From CAJXQU01 sp965223825 (GTDB lineage: Bacteria > Pseudomonadota > Gammaproteobacteria > CAJXQU01), in the NCBI GenBank assembly GCA_965223825.1, contig OZ245018.1, forward strand, positions 2,790,001 to 2,854,000: a stretch of DNA of 64,000 bases, given 5' to 3'. Below, one piece after another: positions 33,495 to 43,230 of the stretch. Both the position numbers and the translations under genes were made by a program. The notes beneath the pieces were generated by a model. The model saw only the letters and a list, made by a program, of their open reading frames with translations. It did not search any database and was not told where the DNA came from. Each line of letters starts with the position of its first letter. The first letter of the stretch is position 1.

Positions 33495-36263
33495 ATGCCT
33501 ATCGAACCAAGCCGCGACAACGCGGACTATATAGATTCTCTGTACGAAACGTATTTAGCTAATCCTCAAACGGTGAGCCCGGAATGGCGCGAGTATTTTC
33601 AACAACAGGATAATGTCAGCGCAATATCTGCGGTCGATATTCCACAACAGGTCTCCATTCCCGCCATATCAACACCGGATGAGATCCTCAGCAGTCACTC
33701 CAGTAAACAAGTTTCTGTTCTGCAGTTAATCAATGCGTACCGCTTTCGCGGCCATCGCCGAGCAGACCTTGATCCTTTACTACAATACGAACGACCGGAT
33801 GTCGCGGAGTTAAATCCGGCGTATCACAACCTCAGTGAAAAAGATCTGGATACGGTTTTCAATACGGGTTCACTACAAGGTATTCACGAAGCGAAGTTGC
33901 GTGAAATTATCAATATCATCCAAGACACGTATTGCGGCACACTTGGTGTCGAGTACATGCATATTAATGAAACTGCACAAAAACGCTGGATCCAACAATA
34001 TCTCGAAACACGTCGCGGCAATCCTAATTTCAGTCTGGAGAAAAAACGCCAGATTCTAAATAGCGTGATCGGTGCGAGTGCGCTAGAAGAGTACTTACAT
34101 AGCCGATACGTTGGACAAAAACGTTTTTCGTTGGAAGGTGGTGAAAGTCTAATCCCATTACTCGACTTTCTCGTCAATGACGCTGGTACGGATGGTGTTA
34201 AAGAGATGGTGATCGGTATGGCTCACCGTGGTCGAATTAATGTGCTCGTCAACACATTAGGTAAACAACCGTCTGATCTGTTTGATGAATTTGAAGGCCG
34301 CGTTGCACGCCAAACTGGGACCGGTGACGTGAAATATCACATGGGCTTCTCTTCCGACATCAACACACCGGGAGGCCCTTTACACGTCACGTTGGGCTTT
34401 AATCCGTCACATTTAGAAATTATCGACCCGGTTGTGGAAGGCTCCGTCCGTGCACGTCAAGATCGCCGCAATGATATTGCGCGCGATCAGGTAATGCCGA
34501 TTCTAATCCACGGTGATGCTGCTTTTGCTGGCCAAGGCGTGGTGATGGAAACATTTAACCTCTCGCAAACACGCGGTTATGCCACTGGTGGAACAATACA
34601 CATTGTTATTAATAATCAGATCGGCTTTACCACCAGCGAACCATTGGATTCCCGATCAACACTGTATTGCACTGATGTGGCAAAAGTGATCCAAGCACCG
34701 ATTCTTCATGTGAACGGAGACGATCCTGAAGCCGTCGTTTATGCCGGCGCGATGGCCTTAGCGTATCGACAAGAATTCAATAAAGATATTGTCATCGATT
34801 TGATCTGCTACCGTCGACATGGGCATAGTGAAGCGGATGAACCGTTGATCACTCAACCGATGATGTATCAGAAGATCAAATCGCATAAGAACGTTCGTCA
34901 ACTTTATTCTGAACGACTGATCACAGAAGAAGTGGTGACAGATGAAATTGTCCGTAGCCAGTACGATCACTACATCCAAGCCCTCGAAAACAATCAATAC
35001 ATGTCGCGCCCAAAAGCGGAGATTGTTGATCAAACATTTAAAGCTAACTATACGAATTATGTTGGAACAAACTGGCGTGACGCGACGCCGACATCGCTCA
35101 GCTTAGCGCGTATTCAGCAGATAACCGGCCATCTAACCACACTACCGACAGGCTTTACGCCACATCGTGGTGTACGCAAAATTATTGATGGTCGACGTCA
35201 AATGGGCGCTGGTGAAATACCAATGGATTGGGGCTTTGCTGAATCGCTTGCGTATGCGTCATTAGTCGAAGCTGGCCATCCTGTGCGTCTCTCAGGGCAA
35301 GATAGTGAACGCGGTACCTTTGCCCATCGACACGCGGTGATCCACGATATGAACACCGGCGAGATGTTCGTACCGTTACAACACATCACGCAAACGCAAG
35401 CACCGTTTCGCATCATTAATTCGATCTTGTCAGAAGAAGCCGTGCTCGGCTTTGAATATGGCTATAGCAGCTCAGAACCGTCTTCTTTAGTCATTTGGGA
35501 AGCACAATTCGGCGATTTCGCCAACGGTGCGCAAGTGGTTATCGATCAGTTTATTTCATCCAGCGAATCCAAGTGGGGACGTTACTGTGGCCTGACCATG
35601 TTCTTACCACACGGTTATGATGGGCAAGGCCCGGAGCATTCTTCCGCACGCCTTGAGCGCTACCTGCAACTTTGTGCAGAAGAAAATATGCAAGTCTGTA
35701 TTCCCAGCACACCCGCGCAGATGTTTCATATGATACGTCGACAAGTACTTCGTCCGTACCGTAAACCATTGATTGTCATGACGCCAAAAAGCTTACTACG
35801 GCACAAGTTATCCGTCTCGAACCTAGATGAAATCACCGACGGTAAGTTTGAAACTGTGTTAAGTGAAATCGATCCACTCAAACCCGAAGTCGTCACGCGC
35901 GTGCTTTTCTGTAGCGGTAAAGTCTATTTTGATCTGTTGGAAGCACGCCGTGCGAATGGGATCGATAACATTGCGATCCTGCGAATAGAACAACTTTATC
36001 CCTTCCCCAAAGCCGAAGTCGAGGCGCAACTTGCACTTTACAAAAACGCAATAGACATAATTTGGGTACAAGAAGAACCTGTAAATCAAGGTAGCTGGTT
36101 CTATATCTTGGGTCACTCACACCTGACCGGTTGCTTGCAAGATCAACACGTCATGGGTAAAGTCGCTCGGCCATTCTCGGCCTCTCCAGCGGTCGGTTAT
36201 CTTGGCAAACATCGCGAACAACAAGAAGCTATAATCACGGACGCACTGAAACTGGAAAAATAA
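33495..36263 (+). CDS. sucA: 2-oxoglutarate dehydrogenase E1 component
   Basis: Thiamine-diphosphate enzyme that decarboxylates 2-oxoglutarate and transfers succinyl to lipoyl-E2. 922 residues (E. coli 933). N-terminal region YIDSLYETYLANPQTVSPEWREYF; TPP and substrate domains with MAHRGRINVL, GFNPSHLEI and IHGDAAFAGQG; transketolase-like domain with SGQDSERGTFAHRHAV and HGYDGQGPEHSSARLER; C-terminal EEPVNQGSW. The ATG at 33495 lacks a clear ribosome site. sucB starts one base after its stop. Its presence means the TCA cycle is complete, against an obligate methylotroph. Confidence 0.97.
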   Translation: MPIEPSRDNADYIDSLYETYLANPQTVSPEWREYFQQQDNVSAISAVDIPQQVSIPAISTPDEILSSHSSKQVSVLQLINAYRFRGHRRADLDPLLQYERPDVAELNPAYHNLSEKDLDTVFNTGSLQGIHEAKLREIINIIQDTYCGTLGVEYMHINETAQKRWIQQYLETRRGNPNFSLEKKRQILNSVIGASALEEYLHSRYVGQKRFSLEGGESLIPLLDFLVNDAGTDGVKEMVIGMAHRGRINVLVNTLGKQPSDLFDEFEGRVARQTGTGDVKYHMGFSSDINTPGGPLHVTLGFNPSHLEIIDPVVEGSVRARQDRRNDIARDQVMPILIHGDAAFAGQGVVMETFNLSQTRGYATGGTIHIVINNQIGFTTSEPLDSRSTLYCTDVAKVIQAPILHVNGDDPEAVVYAGAMALAYRQEFNKDIVIDLICYRRHGHSEADEPLITQPMMYQKIKSHKNVRQLYSERLITEEVVTDEIVRSQYDHYIQALENNQYMSRPKAEIVDQTFKANYTNYVGTNWRDATPTSLSLARIQQITGHLTTLPTGFTPHRGVRKIIDGRRQMGAGEIPMDWGFAESLAYASLVEAGHPVRLSGQDSERGTFAHRHAVIHDMNTGEMFVPLQHITQTQAPFRIINSILSEEAVLGFEYGYSSSEPSSLVIWEAQFGDFANGAQVVIDQFISSSESKWGRYCGLTMFLPHGYDGQGPEHSSARLERYLQLCAEENMQVCIPSTPAQMFHMIRRQVLRPYRKPLIVMTPKSLLRHKLSVSNLDEITDGKFETVLSEIDPLKPEVVTRVLFCSGKVYFDLLEARRANGIDNIAILRIEQLYPFPKAEVEAQLALYKNAIDIIWVQEEPVNQGSWFYILGHSHLTGCLQDQHVMGKVARPFSASPAVGYLGKHREQQEAIITDALKLEK

Positions 36264-36264
36264 C

Positions 36265-37485
36265 ATGTTGCAAGAAATCAAAGTCCCTGCACTCGCAGAA
36301 TCGATTGCAGATGCGACCCTTCTCGACTGGCAAAAACAAGCTGGTGAATTCGTCAAACGTGGCGAAACGCTCGTTGAACTTGAAACAGATAAAGTCACAC
36401 TTGAAGTCTCCGCCTTAGAAGACGGAATACTAAAAGAGATCGTCCGTCAGGCGGGCGATACGGTATTGACTGATGAAATTCTCGCCATCGTGGATACTGA
36501 TGCGAGCTCACCAGCAGGCACTGATACAGCGGCGAATGAAGCGAGTACAGCATCCCCAGCGAATGCAGATCAAAAAAACACATCTGCCGCACCGACAAGC
36601 CCGGCCGTGCGCAAAATCGTTGCTGAAAATGCACTTGAGCTTGATCAGATAAAAGGTTCAGGCAAAGCTGGACGAATCAGCAAAACCGATCTGATCAAGC
36701 ATCTCAAAACAGATCAGTCTGAAAATGTGTCAGCTAATACTCCGCCAGCGGTGCCAGCGCCAGTGAATTCGCCCGTCGGAACACGTGAAGATCGTCGCGT
36801 CGGCATGAGCCGTTTGCGTCAACGTGCGGCGGATCGTCTTGTTTCTGCCCAGCAAGAAAATGCGATTTTAACCACATTTAATGAAATCAATTTACAGCCA
36901 GTCAAGCAATTGCGCGCGAAACTGCAGCCTCAGTTTGAGAAGAAATACGGTTATAAACTTGGTTTCATGCCGTTCTTTGTAAAAGCATCGATCAACGCGT
37001 TAAAAGAATTTCCGAGCTTGAATGCCTCTGTTGATGGAACTGATATTGTTTATCACGATTATTACGACATCGGTATCGCAGTCAGTGCACCGCGTGGTTT
37101 AGTTGTCCCTGTTATGCGCGATGTTGATCAGCTTAGTTTTTCCGCGATTGAGGGGGCGATTCGTGACCTTGGCAACAAGGCCCGATCATCAACACTAACA
37201 CTCGAAGACCTCACCGGTGGCACGTTCACCATCACCAATGGTGGTGTTTTTGGCTCCATGTTATCAACGCCGATCATTAACCCGCCACAGAGTGCGATCC
37301 TCGGCATGCACGCGATCAGTGATCGCCCGGTTGCAGAAGATGGTCAAGTGGTCATCCGACCGGTGATGTATGTTGCGTTATCGTATGATCATCGCATAAT
37401 AGACGGTCGTGAAGCGGTATCATTTCTCGTCTCAATCAAAAAACAATTGGAAGATCCCGCCCTTCTTTTCATTGGTGATCTGTAA
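36265..37485 (+). CDS. sucB: Dihydrolipoyllysine succinyltransferase (E2)
   Basis: Core of the 2-oxoglutarate dehydrogenase complex. 406 residues: lipoyl domain (about 1-76, lipoyl lysine in ETDKVTLEV), Ala/Pro-rich linker, peripheral-subunit-binding domain (about 110-147, AVRKIVAENALELDQIKGSGKAGRI), second linker, and the catalytic acyltransferase domain (about 175-406) ending SYDHRIIDGREAVSFL with the catalytic His and Asp. Lies one base after sucA and 17 before lpdA. Confidence 0.97.
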   Translation: MLQEIKVPALAESIADATLLDWQKQAGEFVKRGETLVELETDKVTLEVSALEDGILKEIVRQAGDTVLTDEILAIVDTDASSPAGTDTAANEASTASPANADQKNTSAAPTSPAVRKIVAENALELDQIKGSGKAGRISKTDLIKHLKTDQSENVSANTPPAVPAPVNSPVGTREDRRVGMSRLRQRAADRLVSAQQENAILTTFNEINLQPVKQLRAKLQPQFEKKYGYKLGFMPFFVKASINALKEFPSLNASVDGTDIVYHDYYDIGIAVSAPRGLVVPVMRDVDQLSFSAIEGAIRDLGNKARSSTLTLEDLTGGTFTITNGGVFGSMLSTPIINPPQSAILGMHAISDRPVAEDGQVVIRPVMYVALSYDHRIIDGREAVSFLVSIKKQLEDPALLFIGDL

Positions 37486-37502
37486 GTCAGGAACAATTTC
37501 GC

Positions 37503-38918
37503 ATGGAACAATTTGATGTTGTCATCATCGGTGGTGGCCCAGGTGGTTACATCGCTGCTATTCGTTGCGCGCAACTCGGCCTGAAAACGGCCTGCGTCGA
37601 AAAGTGGCAAAACAAAACAGGCAAACCCGTCTTAGGCGGTACATGTTTAAACGTTGGTTGTATTCCGTCGAAAGCGCTGCTCGACTCCTCACACTTATTT
37701 GAAAGTATCAACAAACACAGCAAAGAGCATGGGATCAGTGTCGACAATGCCAGCATGAATGTTGGCAACATGCAGAAACGCAAAGATAAGATCGTGCGCA
37801 CGCTCACATTGGGTGTAGCGGGTTTATTCAAAAAACACAACGTCACCTTATTCGAAGGCAGCGGAGCACTAAAATCAGCTGATCAGGTAACGGTAACCTT
37901 GAATGACGGTGGCGAACAAACCGTCTCAACAAGCCATATTATCATCGCGACCGGCTCTGTCCCGGCAGCCATTCCACCGGCTCCGGTTGATCAGGATCGT
38001 ATCGTCGATTCAACTGGCGCATTAGCGTTTGATACCGTTCCAGAAAAGCTTGGCGTGATCGGTGCTGGCGTTATTGGCCTAGAACTCGGCAGCGTCTGGC
38101 GACGCCTCGGTTCAGAGGTGACTGTCATTGAGGCTGTTGATGCATTCTTGCCAACGGCTGATCAAGAAATCGCATCGGCGGCTCACAAAGAATTAAAAAA
38201 ACAAGGCCTGAATATTGAACTCGGTGCGAAAGTTTCGGCAACTGAAATTCAAAACGATCAGGTCAATGTGCAATTCGAGCAGAATGGCGAAAGTCAGTCG
38301 ATCACTGTCGATAAACTAATCGTCGCCGTCGGCCGAAAACCGAATACTGAAGGATTAAACGCCGAACAGACTGGGTTGAAACTGGACGCGCGTGGCTTTA
38401 TCGAAACAGATCATCAATGTCGCTCTTCACTGCAGAATGTATTTGCCATTGGGGATGTTACAGACGGCCCGATGCTCGCGCACAAAGCAATGGAAGAAGG
38501 TGTCGCCGTTGCAGAGCTGATCGCCGGCCAACAACCCGAGTTCAGTCACGACAACATTCCATGGGTCGTCTACACTTGGCCAGAGATTGCGTGGGTGGGT
38601 CAAACTGAGGAAGAACTAAAAGCCGCCGGACGAGACATTCGCGTGGGTAGTTTTCCATTCATCGCAACGGGTCGAGCTCGTGCTATGAACGAAACAACTG
38701 GCATGATTAAAATGATCGGTGATGCGGAAACCGATGAATTACTCGGCGTTCATATCTTTGGTGCAAATGCATCAGAATTGATCGCAGAAGCTGTGTTAGC
38801 GAAAACCTTTCAAGCTAGCACGGAAGATATTGCACGCACCATTCACGGGCATCCAACGTTATCTGAAGCAATGCACGAAGCTGCGCTTAGTGTTGACGGT
38901 CGTCCTTTACATATCTAA
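37503..38918 (+). CDS. lpdA: Dihydrolipoyl dehydrogenase (E3)
   Basis: FAD disulfide reductase that reoxidises the lipoyl arm of 2-oxoglutarate dehydrogenase with NAD+. 471 residues. FAD motif GGGPGGYIAA (10-19), redox disulfide C48-C53 (GGTCLNVGCIPSKALL), NAD motif GVIGAGVIGLELGSVW, FAD-binding FAIGDVTDGPMLAHKA, and the C-terminal catalytic His-Glu in HGHPTLSEAMHEA. A strong terminator follows, closing the sucAB-lpdA operon. A dedicated Lpd linked to suc genes suggests any pyruvate dehydrogenase has its own E3 or shares this one. Confidence 0.96.
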   Translation: MEQFDVVIIGGGPGGYIAAIRCAQLGLKTACVEKWQNKTGKPVLGGTCLNVGCIPSKALLDSSHLFESINKHSKEHGISVDNASMNVGNMQKRKDKIVRTLTLGVAGLFKKHNVTLFEGSGALKSADQVTVTLNDGGEQTVSTSHIIIATGSVPAAIPPAPVDQDRIVDSTGALAFDTVPEKLGVIGAGVIGLELGSVWRRLGSEVTVIEAVDAFLPTADQEIASAAHKELKKQGLNIELGAKVSATEIQNDQVNVQFEQNGESQSITVDKLIVAVGRKPNTEGLNAEQTGLKLDARGFIETDHQCRSSLQNVFAIGDVTDGPMLAHKAMEEGVAVAELIAGQQPEFSHDNIPWVVYTWPEIAWVGQTEEELKAAGRDIRVGSFPFIATGRARAMNETTGMIKMIGDAETDELLGVHIFGANASELIAEAVLAKTFQASTEDIARTIHGHPTLSEAMHEAALSVDGRPLHI

Positions 38919-38933
38919 TTTTGACGACAGAAC

Positions 38934-38971
38934 AAAAAACAGATCGGCATTAGACATGTCGATCTGTTTTG
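38934..38971. terminator. Bidirectional terminator after lpdA
   Basis: AAAACAGATCG, a 13-base loop and CGATCTGTTTT form an 11-bp stem flanked by A-run and T-run; it serves lpdA and the convergent lipoprotein gene. Confidence 0.88.
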
Positions 38972-38985
38972 CAACGCCAAGTCCG

Positions 38986-39393
38986 CTAATCCCAACCACT
39001 TACTTCATATCCACGATCACCCAAGCAACGCGTCACGTAATTGCGAAAAGCCGGGCTGGCCTTTTGTTCACGAAATATGCTGTGTAATAAACCAGCGGTT
39101 GCTGCTGATGCCGCACCGACGGCGGCACCTGTACCTACCGAGCCGACGACCGCACCACCAACGGCACCCGACGCTGCACCGACAGCGCCAGACTTGGCGG
39201 TAGTTGCCGCAACATCACCGGCTTTTGTGCTGTCCGATGCACCGGCATTTCTTGCTAACGTCATGCATTCATTCACATCTTGATTGATCTGCGCATCACT
39301 GACAGTTTGGCTTTGTGGATTTTGATAAATCACCGGCTGTTGCGTCGCACAGGCGGCCAACGCACAGATTGAAACAAAAATAAGTATTCGCAT
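38986..39393 (-). CDS. Glycine-zipper lipoprotein
   Basis: 135 residues from the ATG at 39393, chosen because GGGGAG lies five bases upstream. Lipobox ALAAC (about 11-15) predicts an acylated cysteine. The middle is a long Gly/Ala repeat (GAVGAASGAVGGAVVGSVGTGAAVGAAS) of the glycine-zipper type that packs as paired helices in or on membranes, as in SlyB and OsmB. It ends in a conserved-looking YVTRCLGDRGYEVSGWD. Probably an outer-membrane lipoprotein; role not known. Confidence 0.8.
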   Translation of the reverse strand: MRILIFVSICALAACATQQPVIYQNPQSQTVSDAQINQDVNECMTLARNAGASDSTKAGDVAATTAKSGAVGAASGAVGGAVVGSVGTGAAVGAASAATAGLLHSIFREQKASPAFRNYVTRCLGDRGYEVSGWD

Positions 39394-39564
39394 TCGATCT
39401 CCCCTCACTTTAGTGTATAAATGATAGACAACCAGATCGCCTGAAAGCTCCTTAAAAACCATGATCAACACCTTTGCGCAAACTCTCTCGCTACCGCGTT
39501 AACTGACATAACAGGCATCACACAATGCCCCGAGCATGAATAAAACAAGGGAAAGGAACAGCAC

Positions 39565-40827
39565 ATGCCGCTCAACGTAAATAAAGAACGTTTTATCCCC
39601 TATCGCCGATCAGACATTGTCCGTCTTTGTGTCACTGATCAAAGCTTCAGTGAAGCTGATCGTAATAAATTTCAAGATGTTTGCGAATTAATTAAAAATA
39701 TTTATCACTTTCAATTCCACACATCGCTTGAAACACTCAAAGATTGTTACGCACCGGTCAATCCAGATGCTGACACGAAGGTCATTTACACAACCTCAGC
39801 AGAAACGATCCATGAACTTGAAGCGACACTGATTGATGAATTAAAAAAATTACTCAATACAGCAAACTTCGAGATGATCACAACAGACGATTTGAATCGT
39901 GCGATCACAGAAGAGTCTCTCTTCAAAATAAAATTAAATGTTGATTTTGAAGACTTCGATAATATTCTATTCTTCCGTCGTGGCGAATCTAGCCGTGAAG
40001 AAACGCTAAGTAGTTTTTTTGGTTTACGTAAAAAGACGATTGAGTTCATCAATTATGATCGCGTCATTGTTGTTGTGAAATATAAACCACAAGACTATTT
40101 TGATGCTAAAAACCGTCAACAACTTTATTTCAAACCGGGCTCTACCATTATTAAACTGTTCCGTAATGTACCTCGGTCCGATCTAGAAATGCTATTCCCG
40201 AATACTGAAGTCGGTATGAAAACCATCGATAAACTCATCATTGGTGTACCAGCTGCAATCGGTGGTGTGATCATGCTCGCCACCAAACTGGGTACGACGC
40301 TTCTTTTATGTGGAGCCTTATTCGGTTTTTGGTTGGGAGTGCGATCAGAACCTGTTGTGCTTGACCAAACAGCGCTGCTCGCACTCGCAGCAGGTTTCGG
40401 TACATTGGGTGCTTTTTTGTGGAAACAATTCAGTAACTTTAAAAATAGAAAAATTCGCTTTATGAAAACACTGGCGGATAATTTATATTTCAAAAATTTA
40501 GATAACAATATTGGAGTTTTTCATCGACTGATCGACGCTGCTGAAGAGGAAGAGTGCAAAGAGTCCATACTGGCTTTTTATTTTTTATTAAAAATAAAAA
40601 AACCAGTGACGGCAGATCAACTCGACAAAACTGTTGAAAATTATTTCTTAGAAATGTATCAACACGATATGGATTTTGAAATTTCGGATGCCTTAGAGAA
40701 ATTGATTGTACTTGGACTTGTTGAATGTAAGAACGATCTTTACAGCGCGATATCTTTGGAGAAAGCGCGCGAAATTCTTGATCAGATTTGGGATGATTAT
40801 TTTACCTTTAACCAACAAACAGCCTAA
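39565..40827 (+). CDS. DUF3754/TMEM143-family membrane protein
   Basis: 420 residues. Soluble N-terminal part (about 1-215) with FIPYRRSDIV, LFFRRGESSREETLSSFFGLRKK and VVVVKYKPQDYF; the DUF3754 core FKPGSTIIKLFRNVPRSDLEMLFPN; two transmembrane helices (about 228-255 and 268-285); then a charged C-terminal domain of about 130 residues. The same family includes human TMEM143 and plant and cyanobacterial proteins; no molecular function is established. Plus strand, apparently alone, convergent with the Sel1 gene 47 bp away. Confidence 0.8.
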   Translation: MPLNVNKERFIPYRRSDIVRLCVTDQSFSEADRNKFQDVCELIKNIYHFQFHTSLETLKDCYAPVNPDADTKVIYTTSAETIHELEATLIDELKKLLNTANFEMITTDDLNRAITEESLFKIKLNVDFEDFDNILFFRRGESSREETLSSFFGLRKKTIEFINYDRVIVVVKYKPQDYFDAKNRQQLYFKPGSTIIKLFRNVPRSDLEMLFPNTEVGMKTIDKLIIGVPAAIGGVIMLATKLGTTLLLCGALFGFWLGVRSEPVVLDQTALLALAAGFGTLGAFLWKQFSNFKNRKIRFMKTLADNLYFKNLDNNIGVFHRLIDAAEEEECKESILAFYFLLKIKKPVTADQLDKTVENYFLEMYQHDMDFEISDALEKLIVLGLVECKNDLYSAISLEKAREILDQIWDDYFTFNQQTA

Positions 40828-40874
40828 TTACGCTTATCGCTATTTTTATTTGAAGCCCTAAGTAACTAAAGTCA

Positions 40875-41888
40875 TCAGTGCTGCTGGCTAGGAATAAGAA
40901 TTTCAGCCAATTTCCCTGCAGTTTTTAATTCTTGATCCGTCATGGAATCTTCAATCGCTGCTAGTGCTTCTGCCGCTCCCTCTGCGTTATTATTTGCTGC
41001 TGCGTTACACCAAACTTGCGCTCTGAGAATGTCGACAAGTACACCTTTGCCGAGTGAGTAAGATAAGCAGAGTAAATATTGCGCTTCGGGTAGATTTTGT
41101 TTTGCAGCCCGTCGATACCAAAAAACCGCTTGCTCGTAGTCCAACACGGTTGCTTCACCTTGTCCGTAACGCAAACCTAACTGATATTGAGCAAATGCAT
41201 CACCAGCTTCTGCCGTATCACGTAACAGTTGTAGTCCTTCACGTTCTGTCTCTGGTGCGGCGATCAGCAATGAGGCCAGTTCTCGTTTTGCCTGGCTATT
41301 TTCTTGCTTCTTGAGCAAGCGTTGATACCAACTTACCGCGCGTTGACGATCTCTTTCGACACCCTGACCTGTCGCTAACTGCTGTGCCACTTTTAACATG
41401 GCGGACGGTAAGTGTTTATTCGCTGCTTTTAGATACCAAGTGAACGCCTCTTCTGGCGTTGCATTTTTGACTGCGTCACGTTCTAACAGCGTGGCAAGAT
41501 TATATTGTGCTGGCGCGTAACCGGCTTCTGCCGATCGTAGAAAACGTCGTTGTGCTTCTTTCATATTAACTGACACACCACGACCAGTCATAAATAAATT
41601 GCCCAAGTTGTAATCAGCCTGCGCAATGCCATTGCTGGATGCACGTTGATACCAATACATGGCTTGTGCAATATCTTCTTTGCGTCCTAAGCCTTGATCA
41701 AACAAAACGCCCAAATTAAATTCTGCCAACCCATCGCCTTGCTCAGCGGCCGACTGCCATAGCGCATAGGCTTGCTCATAATCACCTTTTTCAGCCGCAG
41801 CAGAACCTGCTTTAACGTCAGCGAATACAGGTGTTTGGATTGTGCTGATCAATAAGATCAGAAAGAAAGTGGGTTTGATTTTTTTCAT
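40875..41888 (-). CDS. Sel1-repeat (TPR-like) exported protein
   Basis: 337 residues. Signal peptide of about 23 residues (MKKIKPTFFLILLISTIQTPVFA-DV), then about seven Sel1-like repeats of roughly 36 residues, each with a G/A-x6-L-G-x-x-Y/F core, for example AEFNLGVLFDQGLG, ADYNLGNLFMTGRG, AQYNLATLLERDA and AQYQLGLRYGQGEA. Such periplasmic solenoids bind partner proteins in cell-wall, secretion or stress pathways; the partner is unknown. Starts 11 bases after metY, so probably transcribed with it although no shared function is evident. Confidence 0.88.
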   Translation of the reverse strand: MKKIKPTFFLILLISTIQTPVFADVKAGSAAAEKGDYEQAYALWQSAAEQGDGLAEFNLGVLFDQGLGRKEDIAQAMYWYQRASSNGIAQADYNLGNLFMTGRGVSVNMKEAQRRFLRSAEAGYAPAQYNLATLLERDAVKNATPEEAFTWYLKAANKHLPSAMLKVAQQLATGQGVERDRQRAVSWYQRLLKKQENSQAKRELASLLIAAPETEREGLQLLRDTAEAGDAFAQYQLGLRYGQGEATVLDYEQAVFWYRRAAKQNLPEAQYLLCLSYSLGKGVLVDILRAQVWCNAAANNNAEGAAEALAAIEDSMTDQELKTAGKLAEILIPSQQH

Positions 41889-41899
41889 TTAAGACGAGG

Positions 41900-43174
41900 T
41901 TAGTTTGCTGCACTCAGTGCCTGATCAATATCTTCTAAAATATCATCAATATGCTCAATGCCGATCGATAAGCGTACTAGATCTTCCGTTACGCCGGCTT
42001 TTGAAAGTTCTTCCGGCGAGAGTTGTCTATGCGTAGTAGATGCCGGATGGCAAGCGAGTGATTTTGCATCACCGATATTGACGAGTCGCGTGATCAACCC
42101 CAGCGCGTCAATGAATTTCGCGCCATTTTCACGCCCCCCTTTTATTCCAAACGTGAGGATGCCTGCCGCGCGACCGCCCATGTATTTTTCTATAAGTGCA
42201 TGATCAGGATGATCAGAAAGCCCTGGGTAATTGACCCATTCTACTTGCGGTTTATCACGTAAATGTTCGGCGACTTTTAATGCATTTTCACAATGGCGAT
42301 CCATTCGTACGGGCAATGTTTCAATTCCTTGCAAGATTTGAAAACTGTTCATCGGAGAAATTGCTGCGCCCATATTCCGCAGTGGCACCACACGCGCCCG
42401 CGCGATATAAGCCGCCGCGCCGAGTGCTTCTGTATAAATGACTCCATGATACGACGGATCAGGTTCATTCAAAGCCGTGAAGCGTTCTTTATTTGCAACC
42501 CAATCAAACTGACCAGAGTCGACCAGCACACCACCAATACTCGTGCCGTGACCACCCATATATTTTGTTAATGAGTGGACGACTATATCGCAACCCCATT
42601 TGAATGGCTGACACAGATAAGGCGTGGGCACAGTGTTATCCACGATCACTGGCACGCCATGACTGTGCGCCATATCTGATACCGCTTTTAGATCGACAAC
42701 ATTTCCGGCGGGGTTACCGATCGATTCACAATACACTGCACGGGTTTTATCGTCGATCAACGCCGCCATGCTTTCTGGATCAGCGGCATCAGCAAACCGA
42801 ACTTCGATACCAAGTTGCGGTAATGTATGAGCAAACAAATTGTAGGTTCCCCCATAGAGCGTCGTCGTGCTAATGATATTGTCACCACTTTTTGCGATGG
42901 TCATGATCGCATAACTGATCGCAGCCATACCGGAAGCTAAAGCTAATCCGCCGATCCCCTCTTCCATTGCCGCCACCCGTTGCTCTAATACGGCGGTGGT
43001 TGGATTCATAATCCGCGTGTAAATATTCCCCTCAACTTTTAAGTCGAAAAGATCAGCGCCATGCTGGGTATCATCAAATGCGTAAGAGGTTGTTTGGTAA
43101 ATTGGAACAGCGACGGCTTTTGTTGTTGGATCCGGTGAATATCCACCATGAACGGCGAGTGTTTCTAATTTCAT
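41900..43174 (-). CDS. metY: O-acetylhomoserine aminocarboxypropyltransferase
   Basis: PLP enzyme of the Cys/Met metabolism family that makes homocysteine from O-acetylhomoserine and sulfide. About 424 residues, the length of MetY rather than the shorter MetB/MetC. PLP lysine in SLTKYMGGHGTSIGG; other landmarks LETLAVHGGYSPDPTT, YTRIMNPTTAVLEQRVAAMEEG and LVNIGDAKSLACHPASTTHRQL. I start at the ATG at 43174, since GGAGGAG directly precedes it; the ATG at 43189 overlaps that site. It suggests direct sulfhydrylation for methionine synthesis. Confidence 0.94.
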   Translation of the reverse strand: MKLETLAVHGGYSPDPTTKAVAVPIYQTTSYAFDDTQHGADLFDLKVEGNIYTRIMNPTTAVLEQRVAAMEEGIGGLALASGMAAISYAIMTIAKSGDNIISTTTLYGGTYNLFAHTLPQLGIEVRFADAADPESMAALIDDKTRAVYCESIGNPAGNVVDLKAVSDMAHSHGVPVIVDNTVPTPYLCQPFKWGCDIVVHSLTKYMGGHGTSIGGVLVDSGQFDWVANKERFTALNEPDPSYHGVIYTEALGAAAYIARARVVPLRNMGAAISPMNSFQILQGIETLPVRMDRHCENALKVAEHLRDKPQVEWVNYPGLSDHPDHALIEKYMGGRAAGILTFGIKGGRENGAKFIDALGLITRLVNIGDAKSLACHPASTTHRQLSPEELSKAGVTEDLVRLSIGIEHIDDILEDIDQALSAAN

Positions 43175-43230
43175 TTTCTCCTCCTGCATGACTTGTTGTT
43201 CTTTTCATTTCACAGTAATCTGCTGGCGCT

